In this document: in pieces, positions 1-10,204 of the stretch | Numbering within the stretch: the first letter of the stretch is position 1 | Layout of the letters: every line of letters begins with the position of its first letter | Source of the DNA: JBMCLJ01 sp048615375 | GTDB taxonomy: Bacteria; Patescibacteriota; Dojkabacteria; JAOAGR01 | NCBI GenBank assembly: GCA_048615375.1 | Contig: JBMCLJ010000001.1 | Span: 1-45,968 of the forward strand | Reading direction: 5' to 3' | Length of the DNA: 45,968 bases | Notes under the pieces: generated by a model | Database searches by the model: none | Told to the model about the DNA's origin: nothing | What the model saw: only the letters and a program-made list of their open reading frames with translations | Made by a program: the position numbers and the translations under genes

Positions 1-82
1 AGTATACCATAAAATTGCTAAAAAAGCTCTCGAAAATTTACAAGCGATAGGAACTATGCTTATACCCCTCCTGAGTGGTCGA

Positions 83-1093
83 TTAATTGAGCTCTTCTGT
101 ATTTGAAGTATCCATATCTTCCCAAGATTGAAAATTACTATTTTCTGGCGATTCTAAAAATAAAGTCAACCCTCCCAGCCCATTAGTCCAGATACGCATA
201 CCTGGCGAAAGTGGCATATCATAACCTCTAAATTCTTCTTGATTGCCTCTATTAGCACCAAACAGTATTTCTGTATCAACTTGAGCTTGAGCCAATTGCT
301 TAATCCAAAAATTATATAAACCATGGTCGTAATTAGGATTTGTAAGAACAAGCTGTGATAAATAATAACTTCTAAGATCTACAGCATTAGATCGAAGAGC
401 CTGAATAATTTGAAAATCACCCAAACCCTCTTCCCGAAGTTTTTGTGCGATCTCTGCTGTCAAGGCGAAGCGTATAAAATGGTCGCCATAGAGCCACGAT
501 TCATTTGGGACCTTTCTAACATTCGCAGCATCATTACCACCATTGTACCCCATCAATGCCCGTGCCCATATCCGTACATCGTCATGGCTAGCGGCCCAGT
601 TAGATTCCGCTCCTTTAACAGCGTTATTTACGAGATTTTTAAAATCTAACAGAACTTCCATGCCCTTCCTGCCGTTGATGAGGTGATCGTACATGTCATC
701 AGCTTCTTTGAAGTGAAACGGCATAACCTGAAAAAGTCCTGCAGCTCCTACATATGAAGTTGCCTGATCGTAGCCACATGATTCAATGGTCATAATGGTA
801 GCGATGACATTTACTGGAACATCATATTCACTAGACAATTTGTAGATTAGAGCTTTATGTCCAATCACACTTGGGGGAAATATCGGTAGTAGTTGTTGTG
901 CGTCATTAATAGCGTTTATTTTCGTCAGGTCATATTGATCTGGAATTTTAAAAAAAGTTCCGTATGTAATTCCTAGAACTTCGGCTAACTCTTGAGCTTG
1001 GTCAGATTCTCGGAATGTAATTTCGGTTGTAGGGGTTCTTTCACGGTTTTGATCTTGAGTCAATTGTATATCATCTTCTTCAATGAAATCCAC
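83..1093 (-). CDS. SLT-domain lytic transglycosylase
   Basis: 336 aa. A soluble lytic transglycosylase (Slt70/MltE-like) domain spans about residues 80-190: catalytic Glu in TIESCG (about residue 104), then GAAGLFQVMP and the MGYNGG motif, the standard order for family 1 enzymes that cleave peptidoglycan glycan strands. No signal peptide or transmembrane segment is visible; the first 30 residues are acidic and polar. The start is GTG at 1093 and overlaps the end of the upstream small membrane-protein gene by 14 bases, which suggests translational coupling. Family call is firm. The cell-wall role, and whether the protein leaves the cell through its partner or another route, are inference. Confidence 0.88.
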   Translation of the reverse strand: MDFIEEDDIQLTQDQNRERTPTTEITFRESDQAQELAEVLGITYGTFFKIPDQYDLTKINAINDAQQLLPIFPPSVIGHKALIYKLSSEYDVPVNVIATIMTIESCGYDQATSYVGAAGLFQVMPFHFKEADDMYDHLINGRKGMEVLLDFKNLVNNAVKGAESNWAASHDDVRIWARALMGYNGGNDAANVRKVPNESWLYGDHFIRFALTAEIAQKLREEGLGDFQIIQALRSNAVDLRSYYLSQLVLTNPNYDHGLYNFWIKQLAQAQVDTEILFGANRGNQEEFRGYDMPLSPGMRIWTNGLGGLTLFLESPENSNFQSWEDMDTSNTEELN

Positions 1094-1295
1094 CTAAAAA
1101 ATGCCCAAATGCTCGCCACGGTCGAGTTACTGAGATAACAGAAGTACTTAAACCACTACCAAGCAAGGCAACAATAAAACTATCTCTCCTTAATGTTTCT
1201 TGTTGTCTAGAGATATAACGGCTTAAATCACACCTTATATCAATAGCACGTTGCCGCGTTAGGTCAACAAATCTTTGCATAGAAGAATCATTCAT
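1080..1295 (-). CDS. small membrane protein coupled to transglycosylase
   Basis: 71 aa starting at ATG 1295, with AGGA six bases upstream; a TTG start at 1301 is possible but lacks this spacing. The middle has a hydrophobic stretch (about residues 39-57, SFIVALLGSGLSTSVISV) after an Arg-rich polar part. Its end overlaps the GTG start of the transglycosylase gene, so both are probably translated from one message. One membrane segment upstream of a cell-wall hydrolase is reminiscent of holin/endolysin pairs, but no holin family is recognised and that reading is only a guess. It could equally be a membrane partner for the enzyme. Confidence 0.55.
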   Translation of the reverse strand: MNDSSMQRFVDLTRQRAIDIRCDLSRYISRQQETLRRDSFIVALLGSGLSTSVISVTRPWRAFGHFLGGFH

Positions 1296-1385
1296 GATCA
1301 ATCCTATAATTATACTTTTTTTTATATTGGTGTCAAAAAGTTCCTCTCAGCCCTATTCGCCACAACCAAAGCCATTAGCCTTTTT

Positions 1386-2129
1386 TCACTTATCTATTCC
1401 CAATTGCCTCTCCACCTCCCTGTAAAATCTTCTGTCTCCGATACTACTGTTATGGACATTTAGGCTTCTGTTGAGCGGGAAAAAGCGGTTGGTGATGAGG
1501 GTGCTGATGTCAGAGCCTTCAGGTTGATAACCAAAGAGTCCAGCTGGTTTATACCGGTTAATGATGCCGGAGAGGCAGAGTGTGATGTCCCAGAAGCAAT
1601 GGTAGTTGAGGAAATGTAAGTGTTTTTTTTGCAATCGTGAATAAACTTCCGGGTTATTTATCAATAAAGTACGAGGTATATCAGCCTGCACTAGTACAAT
1701 GGTTTTCACGCAGCCAGGCAATCCCAGATCAGGATTATTTATCATATTAAACACTAAAAAAGCTCCCATTGAATGACAAATGAGTGTTGTAATCCGCTCA
1801 CGCTGGATTTTTTCATAAAGCTGTACTTGCGCCGCCGACTTACTGACAATCTTTTTTTCGCGCAAATACGTCTTTAATGGGTTTGCAACTTCAAAGAGAT
1901 CTTTCCACGTAAGCTGGGAATAATCCGGATACCAGCAATACAGGTTATAATCTGTGGTCATGTTTGACTCACGAGTTGGTTCTGATGTATCTACTTCTGC
2001 ACCCATATGCTGCCCCTCCATAATCGCAAACCCTACTGTTCTCTGAAAAGGCGTCCTGAGACGCAAAAGCTCAAGAAAGCGAATATATATGCCTACATAA
2101 TAGCCATGGATGAGAAGTGTTTTGTTCAT
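1386..2129 (-). CDS. alpha/beta-hydrolase-fold protein
   Basis: 247 aa. Starts with a beta strand and oxyanion-type motif, LLIHGYY (residues 4-10). The nucleophile elbow is CHSMGAF (about residue 118), a GxSxG variant with Cys in the first position; it sits before a helix as in lipases and esterases. A late His (VHNSS) could complete the triad. Substrate cannot be read from sequence. A -10 box TATACT lies four bases before the ATG, so the message is probably leaderless. Fold call is good; catalytic activity is inferred. Confidence 0.72.
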   Translation of the reverse strand: MNKTLLIHGYYVGIYIRFLELLRLRTPFQRTVGFAIMEGQHMGAEVDTSEPTRESNMTTDYNLYCWYPDYSQLTWKDLFEVANPLKTYLREKKIVSKSAAQVQLYEKIQRERITTLICHSMGAFLVFNMINNPDLGLPGCVKTIVLVQADIPRTLLINNPEVYSRLQKKHLHFLNYHCFWDITLCLSGIINRYKPAGLFGYQPEGSDISTLITNRFFPLNRSLNVHNSSIGDRRFYREVERQLGIDK

Positions 2130-2291
2130 GAATAGTATAGTTTAACACATTGCTTGATATACATGCTGAACTTCTTCATCGATAAACCTCACTCGTAATC
2201 AATGAGGGGTTAAAGCAAAAAATAGCGTTATGAGTATTACGTACTTTCTTTTGAGCAAATATTTAGTAATGCTCCAGGGGGTACAAAGTGA

Positions 2292-2320
2292 CAAAAAAAG
2301 AACCGGTTCCCCGATTCCTT
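2292..2320 (-). terminator. rho-independent terminator
   Basis: Read on the minus strand, a ten-pair stem (AAGGAATCGG / CCGGTTCTTT, two G-U pairs) closes a GGAA loop and runs into seven T. It lies about 25 bases after the stop of the stress-protein gene and fits it. Confidence 0.75.
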
Positions 2321-2344
2321 TTCCCGCAAACGTTTATTAAATAT

Positions 2345-2848
2345 TTACGCATTTACAGAAATTTCGCGTTTATCAGTCGCGTTAGCTTTTTCAAAAATGT
2401 CTTTTAATTCACTTCCATTGAGCTGATCTTCCGGTACAGCGATTAATATCTGACCTTCTTCAACTTTATCTGCAAAAGACCGTGCCTGCTGCTCAGAAAT
2501 CCCCAGACCAACCAGCGCGCCCACTATTCCTCCACTGACAGCGCCAATACCCGCACCAGCGAGTAATGAAACTAAAGGACCGACTGCAAACAAGTTTACG
2601 CCGGGGAGGAGTGCAGCAGCGCCAAGTAGACCAATAATTCCGCCTGTTACTGCACCACTTCCGGCACCGATCCCTGTGCCTTTACTCGCTTCGACATCAG
2701 AGGTGGACTTGAGGTCATTTACCATTTTTTTATCTTTTACGATTATCGATACTTCATTTATATCGACATTTCGTTGTTTAATTTTGTCCAGGAATGTATC
2801 CGCGTCATGTCGTGACGCGAACGTCCCGAATACCATTTTATCTGCCAT
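2345..2848 (-). CDS. YflT/GSP17M-like stress protein with glycine-zipper core
   Basis: 167 aa from ATG 2848 (an upstream GTG/ATG reading adds 18 basic residues that do not look like part of the family). Residues 1-45 form the compact alpha/beta domain of general stress protein 17M/YflT type (MVFGTFASRHDADTFLDKI). Residues 60-120 are two Gly/Ala-rich zipper helices (GIGAGSGAVTGGIIGLLG; GAGIGAVSGGIVGALVG) likely to insert in the membrane, and the C-terminus returns to an alpha/beta segment. Proteins of this layout are common, stress-linked and of unknown biochemical role. Monocistronic, followed by a terminator. Confidence 0.7.
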   Translation of the reverse strand: MADKMVFGTFASRHDADTFLDKIKQRNVDINEVSIIVKDKKMVNDLKSTSDVEASKGTGIGAGSGAVTGGIIGLLGAAALLPGVNLFAVGPLVSLLAGAGIGAVSGGIVGALVGLGISEQQARSFADKVEEGQILIAVPEDQLNGSELKDIFEKANATDKREISVNA

Positions 2849-2951
2849 AACGTTTCTTTTGTACGGTGGTATTACAGTTGAGAGTTTCCGTACATAACGC
2901 AAGTCTCTAGCTAAACTCTTAAACTATCTGATATAATAACTTTATAATATC

Positions 2952-4736
2952 ATGAATCCTGAACTCAACCTATATATAGACAAAATAAGTTGCATAAGCG
3001 TAAGCCCTTTAAAAGATTATATTCATCATCTTGCTGGAACTCATAATACTTGGGGGCATGTGTCTTTCCCTTCAGCCATGGGAGACACTGCGGTATTCCC
3101 ACGAGATACTGAGGAAGCCCAGAGAAATAGAGCGCAGATTCTTTGCCATTTACCACCCAACGCTGCAGAAATGTATCGTCAAATAGTAACGATCAGTGCA
3201 ACCGGGCAACTCGAAGGTAATCCTCCAGGCAATGGTGCAGCTCGTCAGTTAACAGAACCTGAAAGAGTACTTGCTAACAGGATCGCTGCCGGGTATGCGC
3301 CGTATGTGGCGGCCAGTTTAATTGAACATGAAATGAATACAGCTGCAAAAGCACGACAGATATTGCCTATCATTAGTACTAATGATACAACCACAACTCT
3401 GGGGCCGGATGAGCCAGTTACAATTGATCATTTTTGGCAACTTTTTGGTCATGGATATAACGCTACAAGACGCAATTCTCTTGCAAATGAATTGATCAGC
3501 AGATGTGGTGAACAAAAACCAATTGATGCCCTACTTGGATATGTTGATCAGCTAAATAAAAATCAGTTATCTGGCGGTACACGAGAACGCGCACTAAAGT
3601 TACTAGCCGAAACGAACAGAATTGAATGTGCGCAGACATTACTACTCATGAAAGCTGTACTTGAAAAGCAGCGTGAACAGGGATTTAAAAGTTTGGATAG
3701 TAAATTAATTGCAACATATGGAGACGATTCTGATGCTTTGTTCCATCAAATGGAGCAATTAGCGAATCTCCTTAGAATGCAAAATTCTCATAATCTCGAT
3801 TACTTTAGTCTTGTTGCTTTACGTGAAGATGCAGGTGGTGATACATTGGATTTTAAAGGAAAAGATGAGTATTATGTTATAAAGGATTTTATTAAGCAAC
3901 ATCCTGTCCTCAGGAACATACTGAATAAAGATCACTTTTTTATTAATAATAAAGCCCCTGGCAGCTACGTTGGATTGGGTTTTTCATATCCAATTGCACC
4001 AATAACATTACCTGATGAAATTTATCAAAATATTCCAAGTTTACAGCAACTTAGGGAATTGCTTTCAAAAGGAATCAACGCTTTCATTTTTTTACCTGAT
4101 TCAGGAACTGAAAAAATCACAAACTGGAGACGTGAACTTATTATTCATGAAAGCGGACATGTAGCAACATATGTCGCTAACGCTTTGCTCGATAAGGAGT
4201 ACGGCCTTCCAATTGGAGCTACCAACCTGCTCACCCCTCGTGACTGGCAGGAAATATTTGCGTTTACTTTGGAAATACTGAGCTCAGATGCAAATCACTA
4301 TGAAGTAATACGGACAGATGCTTTAGTAGATGCAATTAGGACAATGGGACATATTAGAATGTGGCAGGAAGCTCAAAAACTGATTGATAAAGAAGTTACT
4401 GCAGACGAATTAATGCGCGTAACTGACTATCTTACTTCATGGTATCAAGATACAATGCACAGTTCTTTGAATACATATGATTGTCCAAGGTCAGCAGGTG
4501 ACAGAGTAAGTTTGCTGGAGTTGAGCAGACGCGCTTATCCAATTGCTTTTGGAGTGAGCATTTACTTAGCGGAACAGATAAGAGGGATGACAGAAGATGA
4601 CGGAGTCAGATTACAGAAGATTTTTAAGTCGATCGCCTACTCTCCAGACTACCAAACTCTTCTCCAAAACCTTGGTACAAGTGAGGAGGAGTTGTTAGAA
4701 TTCCTTAAAAAGCGCATTACAATCCTAAGCGATTGA
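2952..4736 (+). CDS. large hypothetical protein with HExxH motif
   Basis: 594 aa, no family recognised. The one clear signature is HESGH at residues 399-403 in a helical context (LIIHESGHVATYVA), the zinc-binding core of zincin metallopeptidases. A third ligand could be one of several downstream Glu/Asp/His, for example in the EIFAFTLEILSSDANHY stretch about 35 residues on. The N-terminal 350 residues are mostly helical and polar. No signal peptide or membrane segment. TATAAT boxes lie 3 and 14 bases before the ATG. Peptidase activity is a hypothesis from the motif alone. The last codon is TGA and the frame closes soon after. Confidence 0.65.
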   Translation: MNPELNLYIDKISCISVSPLKDYIHHLAGTHNTWGHVSFPSAMGDTAVFPRDTEEAQRNRAQILCHLPPNAAEMYRQIVTISATGQLEGNPPGNGAARQLTEPERVLANRIAAGYAPYVAASLIEHEMNTAAKARQILPIISTNDTTTTLGPDEPVTIDHFWQLFGHGYNATRRNSLANELISRCGEQKPIDALLGYVDQLNKNQLSGGTRERALKLLAETNRIECAQTLLLMKAVLEKQREQGFKSLDSKLIATYGDDSDALFHQMEQLANLLRMQNSHNLDYFSLVALREDAGGDTLDFKGKDEYYVIKDFIKQHPVLRNILNKDHFFINNKAPGSYVGLGFSYPIAPITLPDEIYQNIPSLQQLRELLSKGINAFIFLPDSGTEKITNWRRELIIHESGHVATYVANALLDKEYGLPIGATNLLTPRDWQEIFAFTLEILSSDANHYEVIRTDALVDAIRTMGHIRMWQEAQKLIDKEVTADELMRVTDYLTSWYQDTMHSSLNTYDCPRSAGDRVSLLELSRRAYPIAFGVSIYLAEQIRGMTEDDGVRLQKIFKSIAYSPDYQTLLQNLGTSEEELLEFLKKRITILSD

Positions 4737-4792
4737 AATAGCAGTATTATGAATTACATCATGTACGGAAACTGATGAAAATTGGTTAAACC

Positions 4793-6449
4793 CTATTCAA
4801 CCTGTATAGTAAATGAATCGGAATATACATCAGCCGGCATACTCATAAGGCCTGGTTGATCTCGATACCCGGCTTTTTGTAAATATTCTTCATGGGGAAT
4901 CTGAAGCACATTTGGTATTCATCGTCTATAAGCAATCCTATACTTTCCCTTACTTCCAGCTGGAAGATTGAGTTTGCCATTGTCGATGTATTGATCTTTT
5001 AAAAAGAACACAATCGTATCCTTCACCCCATCAGATTCGTCAAGCACTTCAACTTTTGCTTCCACAAATCCTCGATACGGAGTCTCTTTTCCTGTCACAG
5101 AAGATTTATACGTGAGAGTGATATCATATTTTTCTCCAGGCTTGACCATGTTTGTAGTGTTCACTAGCAGCTTTTCTCCAAGATACGCCTCCTTAAGAAC
5201 AGTTACATTATCAGGCTCAATGATTCTCTCACTCCGGCAATTCTTATCCTTAGTCGCATCACAAGTAGTCCATTCAATATTACCTTCTTTTGGCCAGGCT
5301 TTACGATTAATATTCACTGCCTCAATCCGCACAACTCCAATCCCTTCCGCCAGATACCAATCCTCTCGCAACCAGGCTTCCATAAATCTAACTCTGATGG
5401 CTGGTCCTGTATATGCTGGGGTCTCAACTTCCAGAACATCGTAATCTATGTGCCATGCATGATCATTTGTTTTACCACTTGCTTTTGTATTGCAAAATTC
5501 ATCATGTGTTTCAGGAGCAAACAAAAATTCTTTATCCCAGGTATTAGTTTTTTCCCATCGAATATCAAGCTCTGAAGGGCTAAGTAAGTATGGTGGATAT
5601 AATTGATTCTCATAAGAACCAAAGTAAAGACCAGGATCTACAGGCTTATTAAATGTATCTAAATTCGCGAATCCTTTTGATTTATAGGTTTTGAACCCCC
5701 TCGCCCATAGATAGGAATACTTCCAGTTATGTTTTTTAAAGGTACTACAAACCACCGAATTACATCATCCGCTCCCCCCAGTACCCAGCATGCCCGGATT
5801 TAGTAAAACGCCACGGAGTAGACGTTACATCACATATTTTTTCAGGGGCTTCAATTTCTATTTTCGCGGTAACAGATTTATTAGCAGGAGTTCGTATTGT
5901 GATTTTTTTCTCCCACTTATAGTAGTCCGTAGAATCGTATAACCAATAGTTCCCTGGCTCATTCATCCAGTATTTTGACATATCATACGGGTCAATATTG
6001 ACGGTAATTGGATTACTCCACTCCCAATCTGATCCACTTGGACGGAACACCGCTTCGTAAGAACCGAGTTGTACATCTTTCAGTAGATTTCCATCTACCA
6101 CTACCTTCCCCTGGACGGCATTCATCCATTTCCCTTCAGTGGTACGACAGGTTTCTGATGTTGATTCAAGGTACTCGCAAAGATTAAGCTTCACATCAAG
6201 CTCTCCTGAATAGCTTTCTGGCTCATCAATAAACAGTGTATAGCTTTCACCCTGATTAACAGTACCAGGATCAACTCTTACCTTAAGCATTTTACCCTTT
6301 GAAGCATTGCCGTCAGTTGATGCTGAACTTCGTGAATCCGTATCAGTCTGTGTATTTATTATTACCGTAGTAACAATAATACTGAAGAGCAATATTACAA
6401 ATATTATAGGAATTAAATATTTCCTGGTCGGAAGATGAGGAAGTTGCAT
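4793..6449 (-). pseudogene. membrane-anchored surface protein, broken by frameshifts and a stop
   Basis: Two long reading frames (6449-5760 and 5755-4919) behave as one gene. The first has a short basic N-terminus, one transmembrane anchor (about residues 12-31, LIPIIFVILLFSIIVTTVII), a Ser/Thr linker and beta-rich extracellular domains. Adding one base at a G6 run (near 5775) and one at an A6 run (near 5740) joins the frames smoothly. After the TGA at 4919 the frame continues protein-like for 42 codons (IPNVLQIPHEEYLQKAGYRD onward) to TAG at 4793. Domains look like immunoglobulin-type cell-surface modules; no family recognised. Transcription probably starts at the ATG (TATAGT five bases before it). 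Either a decaying gene or homopolymer read errors plus a true nonsense codon. Confidence 0.65.
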
Positions 6450-6591
6450 AGACCACTATAGAAAGTTTTCAATTCTTTGCAATACTACCATATACGAAGC
6501 ATTACAATACATGCATTATATTTGTACATTATATGGAACAAATCATGAAAATATTTATTCTACCCGACTTCCGATATTTGAGTAACATAGA

Positions 6592-6846
6592 CTACATCAT
6601 ACAGTCCGGATCAGAGCAGATTTTCCATTCTTCTCCCGTCAATTCTCTCATCACGCAGGCGATAAGAAACAGCCCCAAAAGCTCTCTTGGAAAGAGATTA
6701 GTAAACGAATCTTTTTTCCCCGTAATCAAATAATTACCCTGGTTGCGTTGCAAGATCAACCTGATCTGAGTATATAAACACTCAAGCAAATCCTTAATCA
6801 CCCACACCTCAGTACGAGGATACTTTTCCACTGTATCCGGATTCAT
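6592..6846 (-). CDS. small hypothetical protein
   Basis: 84 aa, unrecognised. Supported mainly by a good ribosome-binding site: AGAAAGG six bases before the ATG at 6846. The middle has a moderately hydrophobic stretch (LLGLFLIACVM). An open frame on the opposite strand (6533-6733) overlaps it and looks less convincing. Confidence 0.42.
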   Translation of the reverse strand: MNPDTVEKYPRTEVWVIKDLLECLYTQIRLILQRNQGNYLITGKKDSFTNLFPRELLGLFLIACVMRELTGEEWKICSDPDCMM

Positions 6847-6943
6847 ACACTACCTTTCTAGAATTGAGATAACGTCTTTATTATACACACATACTCAAGG
6901 CTACAGAAAAAATTCTAAATTCGTTGTGTTTTATCTCTTCACC

Positions 6944-7174
6944 TCAATAACCTGCCGTGTACAAAGAATCATTTACGATCACACAACCTGATTTGTACCA
7001 CCAATCATGAGCAGCCGACATCCTACCCACGACCCAGGATTTCCAGGTAGCCTTTTTGATAAAAGCATAGTTTGCTTCCTGTGACTCACACTCGTACTCA
7101 TTCGTGTGATTGGAATGATGGTTGAATAAAACTTTTATAGTTTTTTGTGGTAAGGTTTTCATAGTAAGTTCCAT
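6944..7174 (-). CDS. small hypothetical protein
   Basis: 76 aa, or 72 aa from the second ATG at 7162, which has GGAA nearby. Rich in Asn, His, Trp and Tyr; no membrane segment or known motif. Composition is protein-like (KKATWKSWVVGRMSAAHDWW). Stands alone between a minus-strand hypothetical and a plus-strand gene. Confidence 0.42.
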   Translation of the reverse strand: MELTMKTLPQKTIKVLFNHHSNHTNEYECESQEANYAFIKKATWKSWVVGRMSAAHDWWYKSGCVIVNDSLYTAGY

Positions 7175-7350
7175 TGCTGGATTAGCATGAACCTTGCCGC
7201 TTGAGATTGCTTTATATCAGGTGCAGCATAGTACTACTCCGATTGACTTGCGAAGCATAACAGATTATATGTCATATGAGCTTTCGGTATCTTTATGAAG
7301 AGGAAAAGACTGAAGCTTGATATTTCAATTAATAACTAAGATAGTTCAAC

Positions 7351-7983
7351 ATGCACGTAGAAGTAATTGAATTTGTACGAAAAACACGAGGCGACTTGAA
7401 AAAGTCTAGAAATGAAAATGCTTTTATTTGGCTCATTTGTTTAGCTTTTGTAATTGTATTGTTATTTATTACATTACTAAAAGTTAATACTAGTTTTGAA
7501 CGTATGGCTTTTCTGTTTCTAGTTGTATTCTGTATTTTGATTGCTGTTGTTCCAATTTTCTTAACCTTAGAATTTTACAAAAATCAGTATACAAAAACTC
7601 TGAGAAATCTTGAGAAAGCGGAAATAATCCTCCAAAAAATGAATAGTGAAACTGATACTAAAAAATATGATTTTGGAAGTGGAATTTCTAAAACTTTATA
7701 TTACCTTAACAATAACTTTTTATTGTTTTACTATCCAAATCGGTTAGAAGTAATTTTTATTGATACATCAAAAATAGAAAAGGTAATTATCCGAGAAAGT
7801 CCCTATGAGTGGAATAAACAACTGTATATTAATGTTATTCACAACACGTATCAAACAAGTATAAATTCTCATTTATTTTTTCCTGAATTAGGCCCGCTTT
7901 CCAACTATACAAATGAAGTACAAGATATCATTGCTTTTCTCAAGTCTAAAGCGCAAGTAATTGAGGAAAAAAAGTTTTCATAA
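7351..7983 (+). CDS. two-helix membrane protein, unknown
   Basis: 210 aa. Two adjacent transmembrane helices near the N-terminus (about residues 25-45 and 53-73) precede a roughly 130-residue cytoplasmic part. That part begins with a polar helix (ENQYTKTLRNLEKAEIILQ-like) and then a beta-rich domain with many aromatic residues. The layout resembles YcxB-like or PH-domain-like membrane proteins, but no family signature is certain. A -10-like TAAGAT lies eight bases before the ATG. The IS982-like element sits 22 bases after its stop. Confidence 0.62.
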   Translation: MHVEVIEFVRKTRGDLKKSRNENAFIWLICLAFVIVLLFITLLKVNTSFERMAFLFLVVFCILIAVVPIFLTLEFYKNQYTKTLRNLEKAEIILQKMNSETDTKKYDFGSGISKTLYYLNNNFLLFYYPNRLEVIFIDTSKIEKVIIRESPYEWNKQLYINVIHNTYQTSINSHLFFPELGPLSNYTNEVQDIIAFLKSKAQVIEEKKFS

Positions 7984-8005
7984 CATAAATAGACCTGATT
8001 TTATT

Positions 8006-8708
8006 AACGTGAATGACATAATTAAGAATAAGCCTTCATAATCGTATAAACGAGACATGCGGCCATGTATCTCCAGAAGTATCCGTTTGCAGATCTGGGT
8101 GGACTTGATACTGATCCCTGTCTGTATTTTATGCTTCCGATAGCGGTTTCTATTCTTTGTCGTAATCTCCTTAATCGATCATATGCTTGCGTGACAAGCT
8201 GTTTTGTTCCCTTTCTTAGACCTGTTACAAAGGTAATACTTTTCTTTCCAAGTTTCCTCGTCAAAGGTTTTGACTGATAACCTGCATCTCCTACCAGAAT
8301 GCCTTCGATATCTTTTACCAGCGATAGAACTATCTTATGATCCTTATCTGATGTATTCCCGGAAGAAAGATGGATAGTTAACAGATTTCCATGCGGATCA
8401 GTAATCAAATGAAGTTTAAATCCATAAAACCAGCCCATACTGCTTTTCCCTCTATCAGGAAGATGAGATACTTTGTAATTGAATATTCTCTTATTGTTGC
8501 ATACAGGAAGAGGTACTGAATCAATGAGAAGTTGTTTGTTGATCGCATTGACAATATCGTCAACACTAACAAATATTTTTAAAACAATGTCATTTGAGAA
8601 ATTATAGTGTATTATGTCCATAAAGGCAGTTTGATTTTTATGTAAACAGTAAATGATACTGCCTTTTACCCTTTAGATAAAGGTGAATTGAATTACGTCA
8701 TTCACGTT
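8006..8708 (-). mobile_element. short IS982-like insertion sequence
   Basis: A 703-bp element bounded by 18-bp inverted repeats (AACGTGAATGACATAATT at 8006-8023; the complement at 8691-8708 differs at one base), with ATT on both outer sides as a possible target duplication. The transposase stop overlaps the left repeat. IS982 elements are usually about 1 kb, so this copy seems internally shortened at the 5' side of the transposase gene. A short inverted repeat (AAGGCAGT / ACTGCCTT, 8632-8668) lies between the right end and the gene. Confidence 0.75.
8022..8621 (-). CDS. IS982-family transposase, N-terminally short
   Basis: 199 aa; family members are usually near 290 aa. The DDE catalytic core is complete: first Asp in LLIDSVPLPVC, then the family motif GWFYGFKLHLITDPHGN, second Asp in VGDAGYQSK, and Glu in LRQRIETAIGSIK. 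What is missing is the N-terminal 80-100 residues that normally bind the ends, and only 87 bases remain between the start and the right inverted repeat. The frame is open for some codons upstream of ATG 8621 but has no better start. Probably a non-autonomous deleted copy. Confidence 0.72.
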   Translation of the reverse strand: MDIIHYNFSNDIVLKIFVSVDDIVNAINKQLLIDSVPLPVCNNKRIFNYKVSHLPDRGKSSMGWFYGFKLHLITDPHGNLLTIHLSSGNTSDKDHKIVLSLVKDIEGILVGDAGYQSKPLTRKLGKKSITFVTGLRKGTKQLVTQAYDRLRRLRQRIETAIGSIKYRQGSVSSPPRSANGYFWRYMAACLVYTIMKAYS

Positions 8709-8767
8709 ATTAGAGTCTTATCCATACTTTATATAGACAAAAACAAACACATCTTATATAATATATA

Positions 8768-10204
8768 ATGAGTCTTTTCTCAGAACTAGAACCTGCTAAT
8801 CCGAATACCTTAGTACAAGAAGGTGGTATGAGGGCTGTACAAGCTTAATCAACTACAGTTCGAACCAGGATTTATCGAAACGGTTTTACTACCTGCAGTA
8901 GCAGGAAATGTAACAGAACTTGCTATACGAGCTCAAACACAAATCCAAGCTTGGACTGGTATAAAAGACGATTCTACTCAAAGAATAGTAATTGAATCCA
9001 CACTACTTGCACATCCTAGTAATGATCCAGTAATTCGTTATATTTTCGCATCACTTTGTGAATACTTTTCTAACTCTGTAAATATTGAAAGATTACTTAC
9101 TACAGCAAGTTGGTTTGAATCAGCTGCTGAAATAGCAGAAACAGATCCAATTTTTTCAACAATATCAATGGACAAGCAGGGAAATGTATACTCTACTCTT
9201 GGAAATCCTGATTTAGAAGCAAAAGCTGCTTTGAAACAAAAGGCTAAAACCGAAAATGACACAACTGGCGAACAAAAAGTAACCCCCCAGATGATCACCC
9301 GCTTGCAAAATTTATGACAGGAAATACTCCTGTACATGTAATATATAAAGCAGTAGCTGACTGGATAAGAACTGCATCGATAGGACAAATCAATGATTCA
9401 GAAAAAGTGGAAAGGGTAATGGAATCACTTTTTAGTATAACCTGGGCTATGGGTGATAAAGTTAGGTCACTGTATTGGGAGTATTTATTTAAAGAAGCCT
9501 CATTAACTGATGAGCAAAGACAGACAATTCATCATATGTTAGCAGCGGATGAATTACCGAGTCTAGAATTCTTTTCTGTTGTACATAACGTCAGTTATAG
9601 CAAATTTCAGATGGATGCAAAAAGAAAAGTTAATCAAGCTCTAGATGGAAAAGGAAGGCTTTTTTCTAGCAGCGTTACTAAGAATTTGGCAAGTGTGAGA
9701 AGAGAATTAGAACGCAATGCAACTGGTACAATGAAAGACCTTCTGGATAGACGTTTAAGCTCTTTACCTGAGATGATAGAAGGAGATAGAGGCATTCGAG
9801 TACAAGGCGGTTTTTATGGCAATCAATATCTTTACGTTCCGCAATTTAGAGAGTTTGACCTTGGGTACAGTTTAATAGATTCAGGACAACAAACTAACAG
9901 AGCAGAAGATTTTTCAGGCTGGGTTTTTGGAGAATCAACTGTAAGAACAACAGGGTTTAATGGTATTTTAGAAGCAATTTATCAAGGTGAATCTATAGAT
10001 GGACCAAGCCTTTACAGTTTTAGATCCTCAATTAACGGAGCGATCGGAATTTACTGTCCAAAACCCGGTACATTTGGTATGGAAATTCTCTTTAGAAGAG
10101 CCAATGACGATGTAGCGAGACCAACCAATCAAAGACTTACAAATATGGACTTCTTAGCTGCATTTGCTAAAGATCTTGTATCAAGGTCAGGAGAACTTAC
10201 ATAA
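8768..10204 (+). pseudogene. hypothetical protein gene with frameshifts
   Basis: A gene of about 475 codons read in three segments. It starts at ATG 8768 (TATAAT five bases before) and reads MSLFSELEPANPNTLVQEGG; the frame stops at 8848. One base out of step, LNQLQFEPGFIETVLLPAVA runs on for about 155 codons to TGA 9317. It then needs one more base at a C6 run (near 9283-9288) to continue as PPDDHPLAKFMTGN into the open frame 9314-10204 (296 aa). All segments are protein-like and polar; none shows a membrane segment or a known motif. A cell-to-cell or enzymatic role cannot be assigned. Decay or read error both fit. Confidence 0.6.

Noticed and set aside
4919..4921. TGA inside an otherwise continuing frame as selenocysteine or UGA-Gly/Trp recoding
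   Set aside because: Many long genes here lack internal TGA and end in it, no SECIS-like hairpin was seen, and the same gene has other breaks.
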